From an uncultured Bacillus sp. (GTDB taxonomy: Bacteria; Bacillota; Bacilli; Bacillales; Cytobacillaceae): a DNA stretch of 6,787 bases. Position 1 is the first letter of the stretch, and each line of letters starts with the position of its first letter. The stretch is from NCBI GenBank assembly GCA_937894355.1, contig CALCRD010000136.1, positions 1 through 6,787 on the forward strand, in the 5' to 3' direction. A program made the translations under genes and the position numbers. The notes beneath the pieces are model-generated. The model ran no database searches. It was not told the DNA's origin and saw only the letters and a program-made list of their open reading frames with translations. Positions 1 through 5,519 of this stretch are shown in pieces.

Positions 1-75
1 ACGAATTTCAAATCCTAGCATCCTTTCGATCTTTTGCAGGCGATACCGTAGACCGATTATCGTTTTAAAATTTAC
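1..75 (-). pseudogene. Remnant of the C-terminal HTH of a PucR/CdaR-family regulator (runs off the left edge)
   Basis: On the minus strand, codons from 51 down to 1 read LRYRLQKIERMLGFEIR. This matches the end of the PucR C-terminal helix-turn-helix, whose family pattern is roughly HrNTlrYRLkrIeellG. The first part of that helix pair is not in this frame: the frame meets a TAA at 76-78. The overlapping frame at 44-61 reads DNRSTV, which would fit the missing 'HRNT' part if one frameshift were repaired, and it too has a stop just upstream. No start codon with a ribosome binding site leads into it. I read this as a decayed regulator gene. PucR-type proteins often control purine, sugar-acid or aromatic catabolism, so it may once have regulated this locus, but that is inference. 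The downstream end lies outside the window. The match is short, so confidence is moderate. Confidence 0.45.
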
Positions 76-94
76 TTAGCACTGAAAAAAGCAG

Positions 95-151
95 AAAAAA
101 AGCCACGTGCCTCTAAATATCAGTGATATAAGAGAACAAATGGCTTTTTAA
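95..151. terminator. Bidirectional Rho-independent terminator-like hairpin
   Basis: AAAAAGCCA (97-105) pairs with TGGCTTTTT (141-149). Inside this outer 9-bp stem, CTCT (111-114) pairs with AGAG (131-134), and ATATCA (117-122) pairs with TGATAT (124-129) around a single G. The result is one long imperfect hairpin. The stem leads into a T-run on both strands: five T on the plus strand, and seven T, interrupted and then six more, on the minus strand. It lies about 250 bp downstream of the transporter gene and just before the PucR-like remnant, so it could end transcription from both sides. Folding energy was not calculated. Confidence 0.5.
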
Positions 152-278
152 GTTGGGTTGTTACCTTACGTTAATCTATGCAGTGGAAAAAAACTTTATT
201 TTTTATCGCATTTACATTTACTATGAAGTCAAAATACATGCAAGTTAACTAATTGGGTGATATATGGTAATATTTAAA

Positions 279-392
279 CAACCCCTGATGCATGTAGTGT
301 TCAGTTTAGGATGCAGCCTAAACTGAGAAATCGCCAGTTCCCGGTTAGCGGATAAGAAAAATTTTGTCCCCAACAAGGATATGCTCAGGGGT
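279..392. repeat. Inverted repeat enclosing a second hairpin, just after the transporter stop
   Basis: AACCCCTGA (279-287) is the exact reverse complement of TCAGGGGTT (384-392). The pairing continues past one unpaired T (288) as GCAT (289-292) with ATGC (380-383), giving 13 base pairs. The inner part carries the 301-326 stem. The right arm begins 5 nt after the transporter stop codon on the minus strand. The element could be a 3'-end RNA structure of the transporter transcript or a small non-autonomous repeat about 114 bp long. No clear target duplication flanks it, and copies elsewhere cannot be tested here. Confidence 0.5.
301..326. repeat. Perfect 10-bp inverted repeat with 6-nt loop
   Basis: TCAGTTTAGG (301-310) and CCTAAACTGA (317-326) are perfect reverse complements around ATGCAG. 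No T-run follows on either strand, so it is not a classical terminator. It may act as a 3' stabilising stem-loop or a protein-binding palindrome. Confidence 0.5.
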
Positions 393-397
393 TCTTG

Positions 398-1786
398 TTA
401 ATGACTAATTTCAATAGGTCCTTCGGTAGTATCCTCATCTTCGATCATCTTCCTTTCGGCAAATAATTTCACAGATAGAATTCCCAACAATGTAAACAGA
501 ATAACGGCAAAGGCGATGATCCCACTATTCACAAAAAACAGCCTATTTAATGATAATTGGGCAATCAAGATGCCGCCAATAATTGGCCCTGAGATTGACC
601 CAATCTTAGCAATCCCCATAGCAATTCCGTTCCCATTTGCTCTGTAGGCTGTTGGATAAAAATTCGGCGTTGACGCCGTCATAATTCCTTGAGTCCCAAT
701 TACGAAAAACCCGGCACTAAACACAGCAAGCATTAATAATGCTCCGGTCATCGGAAATCCAAGTATTGCCGTTAGGATACTACCGCTAATTGGAAAAACC
801 ACACAAGCTAGTAGCCCATATCGATCAAAAATCCAGCCAACTATCGGTCCTGCTAAAATTCCAGCTAAATGATACAAGGATGTGGTCATTGCCGCATCAG
901 TTAACGTTAATCCCGACGAAACTAATAATTTCGGCATCCAGCTATTTAAAAAGTAAACAACAAAAGAAGAAGTGATAGATGCAATCCATATTAGTGGTGT
1001 TACGAAACGCAGACTTTTAGAAAACAGCAGTTTAGGTGTAAATGAAACAGCTTGATCAACCTGATCGACCGTATATTCTGTTGTGGGATATATCTTTAAC
1101 TCCGGCTTTAATTTTGTTACCAAGTTGGCAATTTCACGGCGATTCTTGTTGTTAATCACGAGAAACCTTAATGATTCTGGTAATTTGAAAAATACACCAA
1201 ACAAGGCAATTAGCGGAGCAATACCACCTACCAAGAAGATAGAATGCCAATCAAAATTTTCTAATAGCTGGGCCGCGATCATTCCGCCAGCAGACATTCC
1301 CAGTGGAAACCCGGTAAACATAATGGCTACCCAGCGTCCTTTGGCTTTTTTCGGAGCGAACTCATTAACAAGGACAATACAAAGTGGTACAGTACCCCCT
1401 AGTCCGAGACCAACTAAGAAACGTAAAGCGATTAATGTAGGTAATGAATTGGAGAAAATAGTTAGTAACGTAAAGATGGAAAAAATTACGGTACTAAACA
1501 TAAGTGCTTTCTTTCTCCCAATTTTGTCACCTAAGTAACCGAAAAGAAATCCACCAAGCATTAATCCGAATGTTCCTACCCCAAATACTAGACCAAACGA
1601 GCCAGAAGCAATTTGCCAATTCTCCATTAAAATTGGGGCTACAAACGAGATACTTGCAACATCAAAGCCTTCTAGAATCATTAGTAAAAATGTCCAAGCA
1701 ATTAAATTAACGGAAAACCGCTTATTGTTACTTTCTTCGATTATCTGTGAAACATTCACTGGGGAATTACTTCCTCTTACGTTCAT
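398..1786 (-). CDS. MFS transporter, aromatic acid:H+ symporter (AAHS) family
   Basis: Membrane transporter predicted to import an aromatic carboxylate with protons, as PcaK and GalT-like proteins do. From the ATG chosen here the protein has 462 residues, normal for the family, with about twelve hydrophobic segments and a longer loop near its middle. TM1 carries EGFD (39-42), matching the acidic DGxD signature that PcaK needs for transport. The loop between TM2 and TM3 has the MFS motif GYLGDKIGRKK (83-93). RFLVGLGLGGTVP (122-134), NEFAP (141-145) and LPES in the central region also fit the AAHS pattern. The start is ATG at 1786: GGAGG at 1794-1798 is 7 nt upstream, whereas the possible TTG two codons earlier is only 1 nt from it. 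A 347-bp gap with its own promoter elements separates the gene from the enzyme run, so it is probably a separate transcript. The substrate (gallate, protocatechuate or a methoxybenzoate) cannot be read from sequence. Confidence 0.88.
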   Translation of the reverse strand: MNVRGSNSPVNVSQIIEESNNKRFSVNLIAWTFLLMILEGFDVASISFVAPILMENWQIASGSFGLVFGVGTFGLMLGGFLFGYLGDKIGRKKALMFSTVIFSIFTLLTIFSNSLPTLIALRFLVGLGLGGTVPLCIVLVNEFAPKKAKGRWVAIMFTGFPLGMSAGGMIAAQLLENFDWHSIFLVGGIAPLIALFGVFFKLPESLRFLVINNKNRREIANLVTKLKPELKIYPTTEYTVDQVDQAVSFTPKLLFSKSLRFVTPLIWIASITSSFVVYFLNSWMPKLLVSSGLTLTDAAMTTSLYHLAGILAGPIVGWIFDRYGLLACVVFPISGSILTAILGFPMTGALLMLAVFSAGFFVIGTQGIMTASTPNFYPTAYRANGNGIAMGIAKIGSISGPIIGGILIAQLSLNRLFFVNSGIIAFAVILFTLLGILSVKLFAERKMIEDEDTTEGPIEISH

Positions 1787-1793
1787 AAACAAA

Positions 1794-1798
1794 CCTCC
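1794..1798 (-). promoter_or_regulatory. Ribosome binding site that sets the transporter start
   Basis: GGAGG on the minus strand with 7 nt to ATG at 1786. It rules out the in-frame TTG at 1792, which sits 1 nt from it. Confidence 0.85.
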
Positions 1799-1838
1799 TA
1801 ATGACTCGAATTTTCCACATTGTCACCAATTCCAATAA

Positions 1839-1852
1839 ATAAAGCGCTTTCA
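1839..1852 (-). promoter_or_regulatory. Catabolite-responsive element (cre) for CcpA, upstream of the transporter gene
   Basis: The minus strand reads TGAAAGCGCTTTAT, which matches 12 of 14 positions of the ideal palindromic cre TGAAAGCGCTTTCA and keeps the central AAGCGCTT core intact. It is about 53 nt upstream of the transporter start and 60-70 nt downstream of the predicted transcription start, where CcpA typically blocks elongation. This suggests that uptake of the aromatic substrate is repressed by preferred sugars. It also supports a Bacillus-like host. Confidence 0.65.
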
Positions 1853-1918
1853 TCATTTTTCTAAATTTAGCCTTCATCATCGGCAACTTCATAGATGCAC
1901 TTAATTATTAATCTTGAT

Positions 1919-1924
1919 ATTATA
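1919..1924 (-). promoter_or_regulatory. Candidate sigma-A -10 box for the transporter gene
   Basis: A perfect TATAAT lies on the minus strand about 130 nt upstream of the transporter start. The hexamer 17 nt further upstream (1942-1947, TCCTAT) is a poor -35. If this is the promoter it probably needs an activator. The palindrome at 1960-1970 is suitably placed for one, about 50 nt before the predicted transcription start. Confidence 0.4.
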
Positions 1925-1959
1925 GGGAACTCGATGAATATATAGGATTGTCTATTAAT

Positions 1960-1970
1960 GAACCTGGTTC
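1960..1970. promoter_or_regulatory. Short palindrome, possible operator
   Basis: GAACC-T-GGTTC is a perfect 5-1-5 inverted repeat just upstream of the weak -35 region of the transporter promoter. The position suits an activator site, but a palindrome this short can occur by chance. Confidence 0.25.
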
Positions 1971-1996
1971 TCTTAAATTAGCCTTTTGGGAAAACT

Positions 1997-2052
1997 AGAA
2001 GCGATCATTAGCATATTTTTTCACCTTAAAAATCTGCTAGTTAACCGCTTCT
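1997..2052 (-). repeat. Imperfect inverted repeat between aldolase and transporter genes
   Basis: AGAAGCG (1997-2003) pairs with CGCTTCT (2046-2052), and inside it TAGCA (2009-2013) pairs with TGCTA (2035-2039), leaving a loop of about 21 nt. On the minus strand the stem is followed by AGTTTTCCC, only four T, so it would be a weak terminator for the enzyme run at best. It sits about 80 nt past the aldolase stop codon. The rest of the 1787-2133 gap holds the cre, -10 box and palindrome listed separately, and no credible gene. Confidence 0.3.
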
Positions 2053-2133
2053 GTGTTCCTTTAAATCTTCCAAAATAACTCACAATAATGCTCAATTTCT
2101 AGTTAATTCTATCTAGTTTTTTTATGATATTGT

Positions 2134-2799
2134 TTACTTTTCTGCTCTGATTTCTAGCATAGTTTCATACTTCTGACCCATTACTTGACTAACAGGTTTT
2201 CCTGCCAATATCGCTTTTGCCATCGCTGCTTCATTTTCAACAATTCCTTCAGCCACTTTGATAACGGCTTCAGCATGCTCAATCGGAATAAACACCACTC
2301 CACTTCCATCTGCCAGGACTAAATCCCCTGGTCTGACCTTCACCTTATCAATGGCAATCACTTCGTTAAAGGATTGTTCAACTATCCTCCCCCTAGCCGT
2401 AGTCGGAACAACCGAACGAGCATAAACTGGAAAACCAATCATCGTTAACTCATCAGCATCACGGCAAGCTCCATCGATCACAACACCACCGATTTCCCGC
2501 AAATGTGCGGCGATTCCAAGATTTCCTCCCCAGCCTGCTACTTCAGTTGAACAATGTTCAATGACAATGATATCTCCTTTTGAAGCTGATTCTACCGCTG
2601 CCGTCCCTAGATGACGGTTAGTCTGCAGCGAGCCCTTTGGAACCAACTTAACGGTAACAGCCCGTCCAAAAATCTTTTTAGAAACAGTCACTGATTTCAC
2701 TCTGGTTACCACTCCTTGAAGCTGAAGTGAATCCAACGCATCAGAGATGGCACACGAATCTAAATTTGCTAAGCGTTCTAGTAATATATCATTTGCCAC
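2134..2799 (-). CDS. RraA-like class II aldolase (HMG/CHA aldolase family)
   Basis: Predicted cytoplasmic, metal-dependent aldolase that splits 4-carboxy-4-hydroxy-2-oxoadipate (CHA) into pyruvate and oxaloacetate, the last step of protocatechuate 4,5-cleavage and gallate pathways (LigK, ProA and GalC are known examples). At 221 residues it matches those aldolases rather than the shorter RNase E regulator RraA (about 160). The active-site pattern is visible: GWGGNL (89-94), then GACRDADE (110-117), in which R113 and D114 correspond to the Arg/Asp pair that binds pyruvate and the metal. ADGSGVV (163-169) is the usual family turn. The start codon is GTG at 2799, supported by AGGAGG 7 nt upstream. 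It is the last gene of the enzyme run, 33 nt after the RidA-like gene. The family also contains oxaloacetate decarboxylases and proteins of unknown role, but the LigJ-like hydratase in the same run supports the CHA aldolase role. Confidence 0.82.
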   Translation of the reverse strand: MANDILLERLANLDSCAISDALDSLQLQGVVTRVKSVTVSKKIFGRAVTVKLVPKGSLQTNRHLGTAAVESASKGDIIVIEHCSTEVAGWGGNLGIAAHLREIGGVVIDGACRDADELTMIGFPVYARSVVPTTARGRIVEQSFNEVIAIDKVKVRPGDLVLADGSGVVFIPIEHAEAVIKVAEGIVENEAAMAKAILAGKPVSQVMGQKYETMLEIRAEK

Positions 2800-2806
2800 T
2801 TAAGCT

Positions 2807-2811
2807 CCTCC
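2807..2811 (-). promoter_or_regulatory. Ribosome binding site for the GTG start of the aldolase gene
   Basis: AGGAGG on the minus strand ends 7 nt before GTG at 2799. No in-frame ATG lies nearby, so the site decides in favour of the GTG. Confidence 0.8.
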
Positions 2812-2832
2812 TTTCGTTAACATTTTTCCAAA

Positions 2833-3234
2833 CTACAGATATCCAAGCGATAATACAGCGACAAGTTCAACTTGAACCACCATTCCTTTCTGCAAGTCCT
2901 TTTGAATTGAAACATGTCTTGCTGGTCGATCCTTCTCATCGGGAAACATATTTTTCCACTCTTTATTTAATAGAACGCGAAAGCTGTTATCCTTAAGATA
3001 AACCGACATTCGAACAATACTATTAATTGAACCACCCGCTTCATTCATGAAAGTGGCAATATTTCTAAAAAGACAACTCATTTGACCTTCAGCATCCATT
3101 GGGAGCTCATTGGTTTGGGAATCTTTGCCCATGATTGCCGAAGAATAGACAATCGAACCAACTTTTGCCCCCATCGGAATTGGTGCCGACCCATGAGTAA
3201 CCCCTGGAATTCCAATAGTTTCACGTTTTATCAC
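2833..3234 (-). CDS. RidA/YjgF/YER057c/UK114-family protein
   Basis: Small cytoplasmic protein of a trimeric family that hydrolyses reactive enamines and imines; some members are 2-aminomuconate deaminases or related catabolic enzymes. The length of 133 residues is typical. The C-terminal half carries the family signature RPARHVSI (103-110), in which R106 is at the place of the catalytic Arg105 of RidA, and VQVELVAV (120-127) with E123 at the position of the conserved Glu. SIVYSSAIMG (27-36) is the usual first strand region. The start is GTG at 3234, with GGAGG (3242-3246) 7 nt upstream. It lies 27 nt after the Rieske gene and 33 nt before the aldolase gene, so it is almost surely co-transcribed and probably acts on a pathway intermediate: an enol tautomer, or an imine if the substrate carries an amino group. 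The exact reaction is not readable from sequence. Confidence 0.8.
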   Translation of the reverse strand: MIKRETIGIPGVTHGSAPIPMGAKVGSIVYSSAIMGKDSQTNELPMDAEGQMSCLFRNIATFMNEAGGSINSIVRMSVYLKDNSFRVLLNKEWKNMFPDEKDRPARHVSIQKDLQKGMVVQVELVAVLSLGYL

Positions 3235-3241
3235 TCAATCG

Positions 3242-3246
3242 CCTCC
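3242..3246 (-). promoter_or_regulatory. Ribosome binding site for the GTG start of the RidA-like gene
   Basis: GGAGG on the minus strand, 7 nt before GTG at 3234. It supports the GTG over any internal ATG. Confidence 0.78.
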
Positions 3247-3261
3247 ATCTCTTGATTACAA

Positions 3262-4488
3262 TTAATATTTAGGCGTCAATCTCCAATCTTCCTCGGCCGA
3301 TAAAACTCCATTCGTTGAGCGAATGCTATGATAATCAATTTCTCGGTCAAGGCCAAGAGGAATTGTACCTTCCGCCTGATCTTTTAAGGCCTTAAGTAGG
3401 TGATGACGAATTTTCGTAATAAAGGCATCACTAGAACCTAGATACTCTTGAGTTCGATTAGAAATGGTACCCATACTTTCAACGATGACATAGTCCTCAA
3501 TTAGTACTCCATACATACCTGTAAAATGTTTATCCATTATCGAGCGATCCTGATCCCAACGGCCTTCTTTACTACCCTCGTAGAAATTATCCTGACTTGT
3601 ATTAGGATCAATTCCAAATGATGCTTCTGTTATTGCCTTATCCTCAAATGTTAACGCTCTTTCATGATTGTAAAAGACAAACCATTGCACACAATTTTCA
3701 TCATCAACTGGAATCGTAATCGCCACAAGATGGTTTTCATGTGGCGCCTTTGGAATAAACGAATACCAAGGCTGTACGTATTCAGAAATTCTGACATATT
3801 GACTACCATCAGGCATACCACGTAAGGCACCCGCCCGGTAACCATACGGCTGGGCATCCACAACATAGCGAGGCGAAAGGTCATGCTGCGTCTTATTAAC
3901 CGTTGCGTTAACCTGCTTAACGGATTCTTGGTGCAGCATCGAAACATGAGCCGAATCCACGGTTCCTTCAAGCACTTGCAGCCAGTTGGCATTAACTTCT
4001 GCAATTCGGATTAATACATTCGATTCTGGTAAATTATTAAACTCAAAGGCTGGGAACTGATTTGGTTCTCTATCACCTAACCAAGCCCAAAGAATACCCC
4101 CGGCTTCACGAACCGGGTAATGCTTTAATGGCACCTTTTTACAGAAATGTTCTTCTTTTTCAAGTGGTTCCGTCGGTGCCGCCACGGTGTTTCCATCTAC
4201 ATCAAATCTCCAACCATGATACAAACAAGTCAAGGCGTTGCCTTCATTTCTGGCTAATCCCAATGAGGCTAAACGATGAGGACAAGCTTCATTTAATAAC
4301 GCCGCTTTTCCATCGGTTCCACGGAAAGCTACATAATTATGACCAAATAAACGGACACGAATCGGATCCCCATCCGCTTCAAGTCTAGCTGCGCGTACAG
4401 CTGGTACCCAGAATTCCTTCATGAATTTCGCCATTGGCGCATTACCAGTAACCTGGGTTAATAAATCATTGTTTTCTTTTGATAACAT
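3262..4488 (-). CDS. Rieske non-heme iron oxygenase, phthalate 4,5-dioxygenase-like large subunit
   Basis: Oxygenase that would hydroxylate or O-demethylate an aromatic acid using two electrons from a separate reductase. The start is the ATG at 4488, with GGAGG 7 nt upstream; the earlier in-frame ATG at 4509 lies ahead of that site and would add seven residues. The protein is then 408 residues, normal for this single-subunit (alpha-only) branch. The Rieske [2Fe-2S] ligands are C69-P-H71 and C88-x2-H91, separated by 16 residues. The mononuclear iron site is D178-x2-H181-x4-H186, with D332 in IEDYVIVESMG (330-340) as the carboxylate ligand. The N-terminus (MLSKENNDLL, then GDPIRVRLFG) and the DGN-x-V-x-x-P strand resemble phthalate dioxygenase and LigXa-type demethylases. 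No reductase or ferredoxin gene is in the window. The neighbouring ring-cleavage enzyme suggests that it makes a dihydroxy or trihydroxy acid. The substrate is unresolved. Confidence 0.88.
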   Translation of the reverse strand: MLSKENNDLLTQVTGNAPMAKFMKEFWVPAVRAARLEADGDPIRVRLFGHNYVAFRGTDGKAALLNEACPHRLASLGLARNEGNALTCLYHGWRFDVDGNTVAAPTEPLEKEEHFCKKVPLKHYPVREAGGILWAWLGDREPNQFPAFEFNNLPESNVLIRIAEVNANWLQVLEGTVDSAHVSMLHQESVKQVNATVNKTQHDLSPRYVVDAQPYGYRAGALRGMPDGSQYVRISEYVQPWYSFIPKAPHENHLVAITIPVDDENCVQWFVFYNHERALTFEDKAITEASFGIDPNTSQDNFYEGSKEGRWDQDRSIMDKHFTGMYGVLIEDYVIVESMGTISNRTQEYLGSSDAFITKIRHHLLKALKDQAEGTIPLGLDREIDYHSIRSTNGVLSAEEDWRLTPKY

Positions 4489-4495
4489 CTTAATT

Positions 4496-4500
4496 CCTCC
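4496..4500 (-). promoter_or_regulatory. Ribosome binding site that sets the Rieske oxygenase start
   Basis: GGAGG on the minus strand with 7 nt to ATG 4488. It lies inside the longer reading frame that starts at 4509, so it argues for the shorter protein. Confidence 0.85.
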
Positions 4501-4536
4501 CCATTCCATTTTTATTTATTTAATGCTTTAAAACTA

Positions 4537-5499
4537 TTAATCCCAATATACAAAGCCCATTCCACATCCTGTTAAAGCAGTGGTTCGAAATGTAGGAATA
4601 TAATTTATTAGTTTCATATCCAAATCCTCAACTGCTCCAGCAACAGCAATCCAAGCTAGCAGCTCCGAAGTGCCTGAAACAAACTTTTCCTTTGGTATAG
4701 AGGTGAGTGCTTTCTTATCTTTCCTTTCAAGAGCAGTTAAAAATTGTCTATCAAACTCTTCATCAATAATAAAATGGGACATTCCCCCAGAAGCTATTAT
4801 CGCAACTGTTTGATCGCTATCCCAAGATTCAATCGCTTGGCGCAATACTCGACCAAATTCATAGCAGCGCTGCGGACTAGGTACATTTGGCGAAAAAAAA
4901 GTATTAACCAAGATTGGAACCATCTTAATCGCAGGTTTGCCCTCAAGCAGTCGGCGTCGAACAAAAGTATGGGCATGACCAATCGAACGTCCACTCGGCT
5001 GTTCTGTGAACTGTGACACATCAAATTCGTTTTCTACCAAGGTTTCGATAATATGGCGACCTAGCTCAGCATCGGTTGGATATGCTTCAGGTACAACCCC
5101 GTGCCTTGCCCAGTAAGCTGGACGAATCGATGGCGGTAATTTTTCCACATCATGCGGTAAATCATAGATTTCTTTCCCCCAGAAAACCGCAAAAGACGGA
5201 ATGTTGTCATCCAAAAACATCTCCTTTTGATCGTCGCCAATGACAATCAGGATATCTGGAGCAACCTCTTCAATCAACTGACTAACCTTGTCAACTCCAT
5301 TTTCGCAAGCCTGAGCTTTTTCTTCCCAAGCCTCTTCCGTTAAATGATCCTCAATCCAATCCGGAGCTTTACTCGACAATTCCGCAAAATTGATAGCCGG
5401 ATTCGTTTTGTCCCTTTCAGCATGAAGCACCCATTGCTCAACAGGAGTGCTTAATTGCGGACTATGCGGTGTACCTATACCTAATACAATCCTCGCCAT
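4537..5499 (-). CDS. LigB-type class III extradiol ring-cleavage dioxygenase, catalytic subunit
   Basis: Predicted non-heme Fe(II) enzyme that opens a catechol- or gallate-type ring beside the hydroxyl pair. The 320 residues carry the LigB landmarks: GTPHSP with H12 (iron ligand in LigB), GGMSH with H242 (the acid/base His195 of LigB) and SGTSELLAW with E279 (the iron ligand Glu242 of LigB). GHAHTFV (174-180) sits where LigB has its substrate-pocket DHG. At the second iron-ligand position, where LigB has NDH with His61, this protein reads GDDQ with Q91. Residues about 22-80 form a segment longer than in LigB, rich in acidic residues and predicted helical. No LigA-type small subunit is encoded nearby or fused. 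The start is ATG 5499 with GGGAGG 8 nt upstream; it lies 20 nt after the hydratase stop. The gene order fits an enzyme producing oxalomesaconate-type acids. Other LigB-superfamily substrates (aminophenols, hydroxylated arylpropionates) remain possible. Confidence 0.8.
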   Translation of the reverse strand: MARIVLGIGTPHSPQLSTPVEQWVLHAERDKTNPAINFAELSSKAPDWIEDHLTEEAWEEKAQACENGVDKVSQLIEEVAPDILIVIGDDQKEMFLDDNIPSFAVFWGKEIYDLPHDVEKLPPSIRPAYWARHGVVPEAYPTDAELGRHIIETLVENEFDVSQFTEQPSGRSIGHAHTFVRRRLLEGKPAIKMVPILVNTFFSPNVPSPQRCYEFGRVLRQAIESWDSDQTVAIIASGGMSHFIIDEEFDRQFLTALERKDKKALTSIPKEKFVSGTSELLAWIAVAGAVEDLDMKLINYIPTFRTTALTGCGMGFVYWD

Positions 5500-5519
5500 T
5501 CACCTAACCTCCCATGTTA

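Larger units (their letters stand above)
79..397. other. Non-coding stretch after the transporter gene
   Basis: I find no intact gene here in any frame. The stretch is AT-rich and contains three dyad structures described separately: a terminator-like hairpin near 95-151, a perfect 10-bp stem at 301-326, and a longer inverted repeat pairing 279-292 with 380-392. No recognisable transposase fragment and no convincing target-site duplication was seen. Confidence 0.6.

Noticed and set aside
1083..1538. Plus-strand open frame of 151 codons
   Set aside because: Antisense shadow of the transporter gene. It has no family-like motifs and no ribosome binding site, while the opposite strand has clear MFS signatures.
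1767..1892. A 41-codon minus-strand reading frame (starting MKLPMMKAKF) that overlaps the start of the transporter gene in another frame
   Set aside because: No Shine-Dalgarno sequence precedes its ATG, its composition is that of AT-rich leader sequence (Lys, Met, Arg), and it contains the cre and the transporter ribosome binding site. It is most likely not translated.
2040..2055. cre-like core AAGCGGTT on the minus strand
   Set aside because: Only the centre matches. The outer TG and CA positions are wrong, and the bases are explained by the inverted repeat at 1997-2052.
1991..2133. Very short frames after the aldolase stop (10-20 codons)
   Set aside because: No ribosome binding sites and no recognisable peptide features.
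2727..2996. Plus-strand open frame of 89 codons bridging the aldolase and RidA-like genes
   Set aside because: Covers the ends of two well-supported minus-strand genes and their ribosome binding site. No coding signal of its own.
4062..4388. Plus-strand open frame of 108 codons opposite the Rieske domain
   Set aside because: Lies antisense to the coding region holding C69, H71, C88 and H91. Its translation resembles no known protein and there is no start signal.
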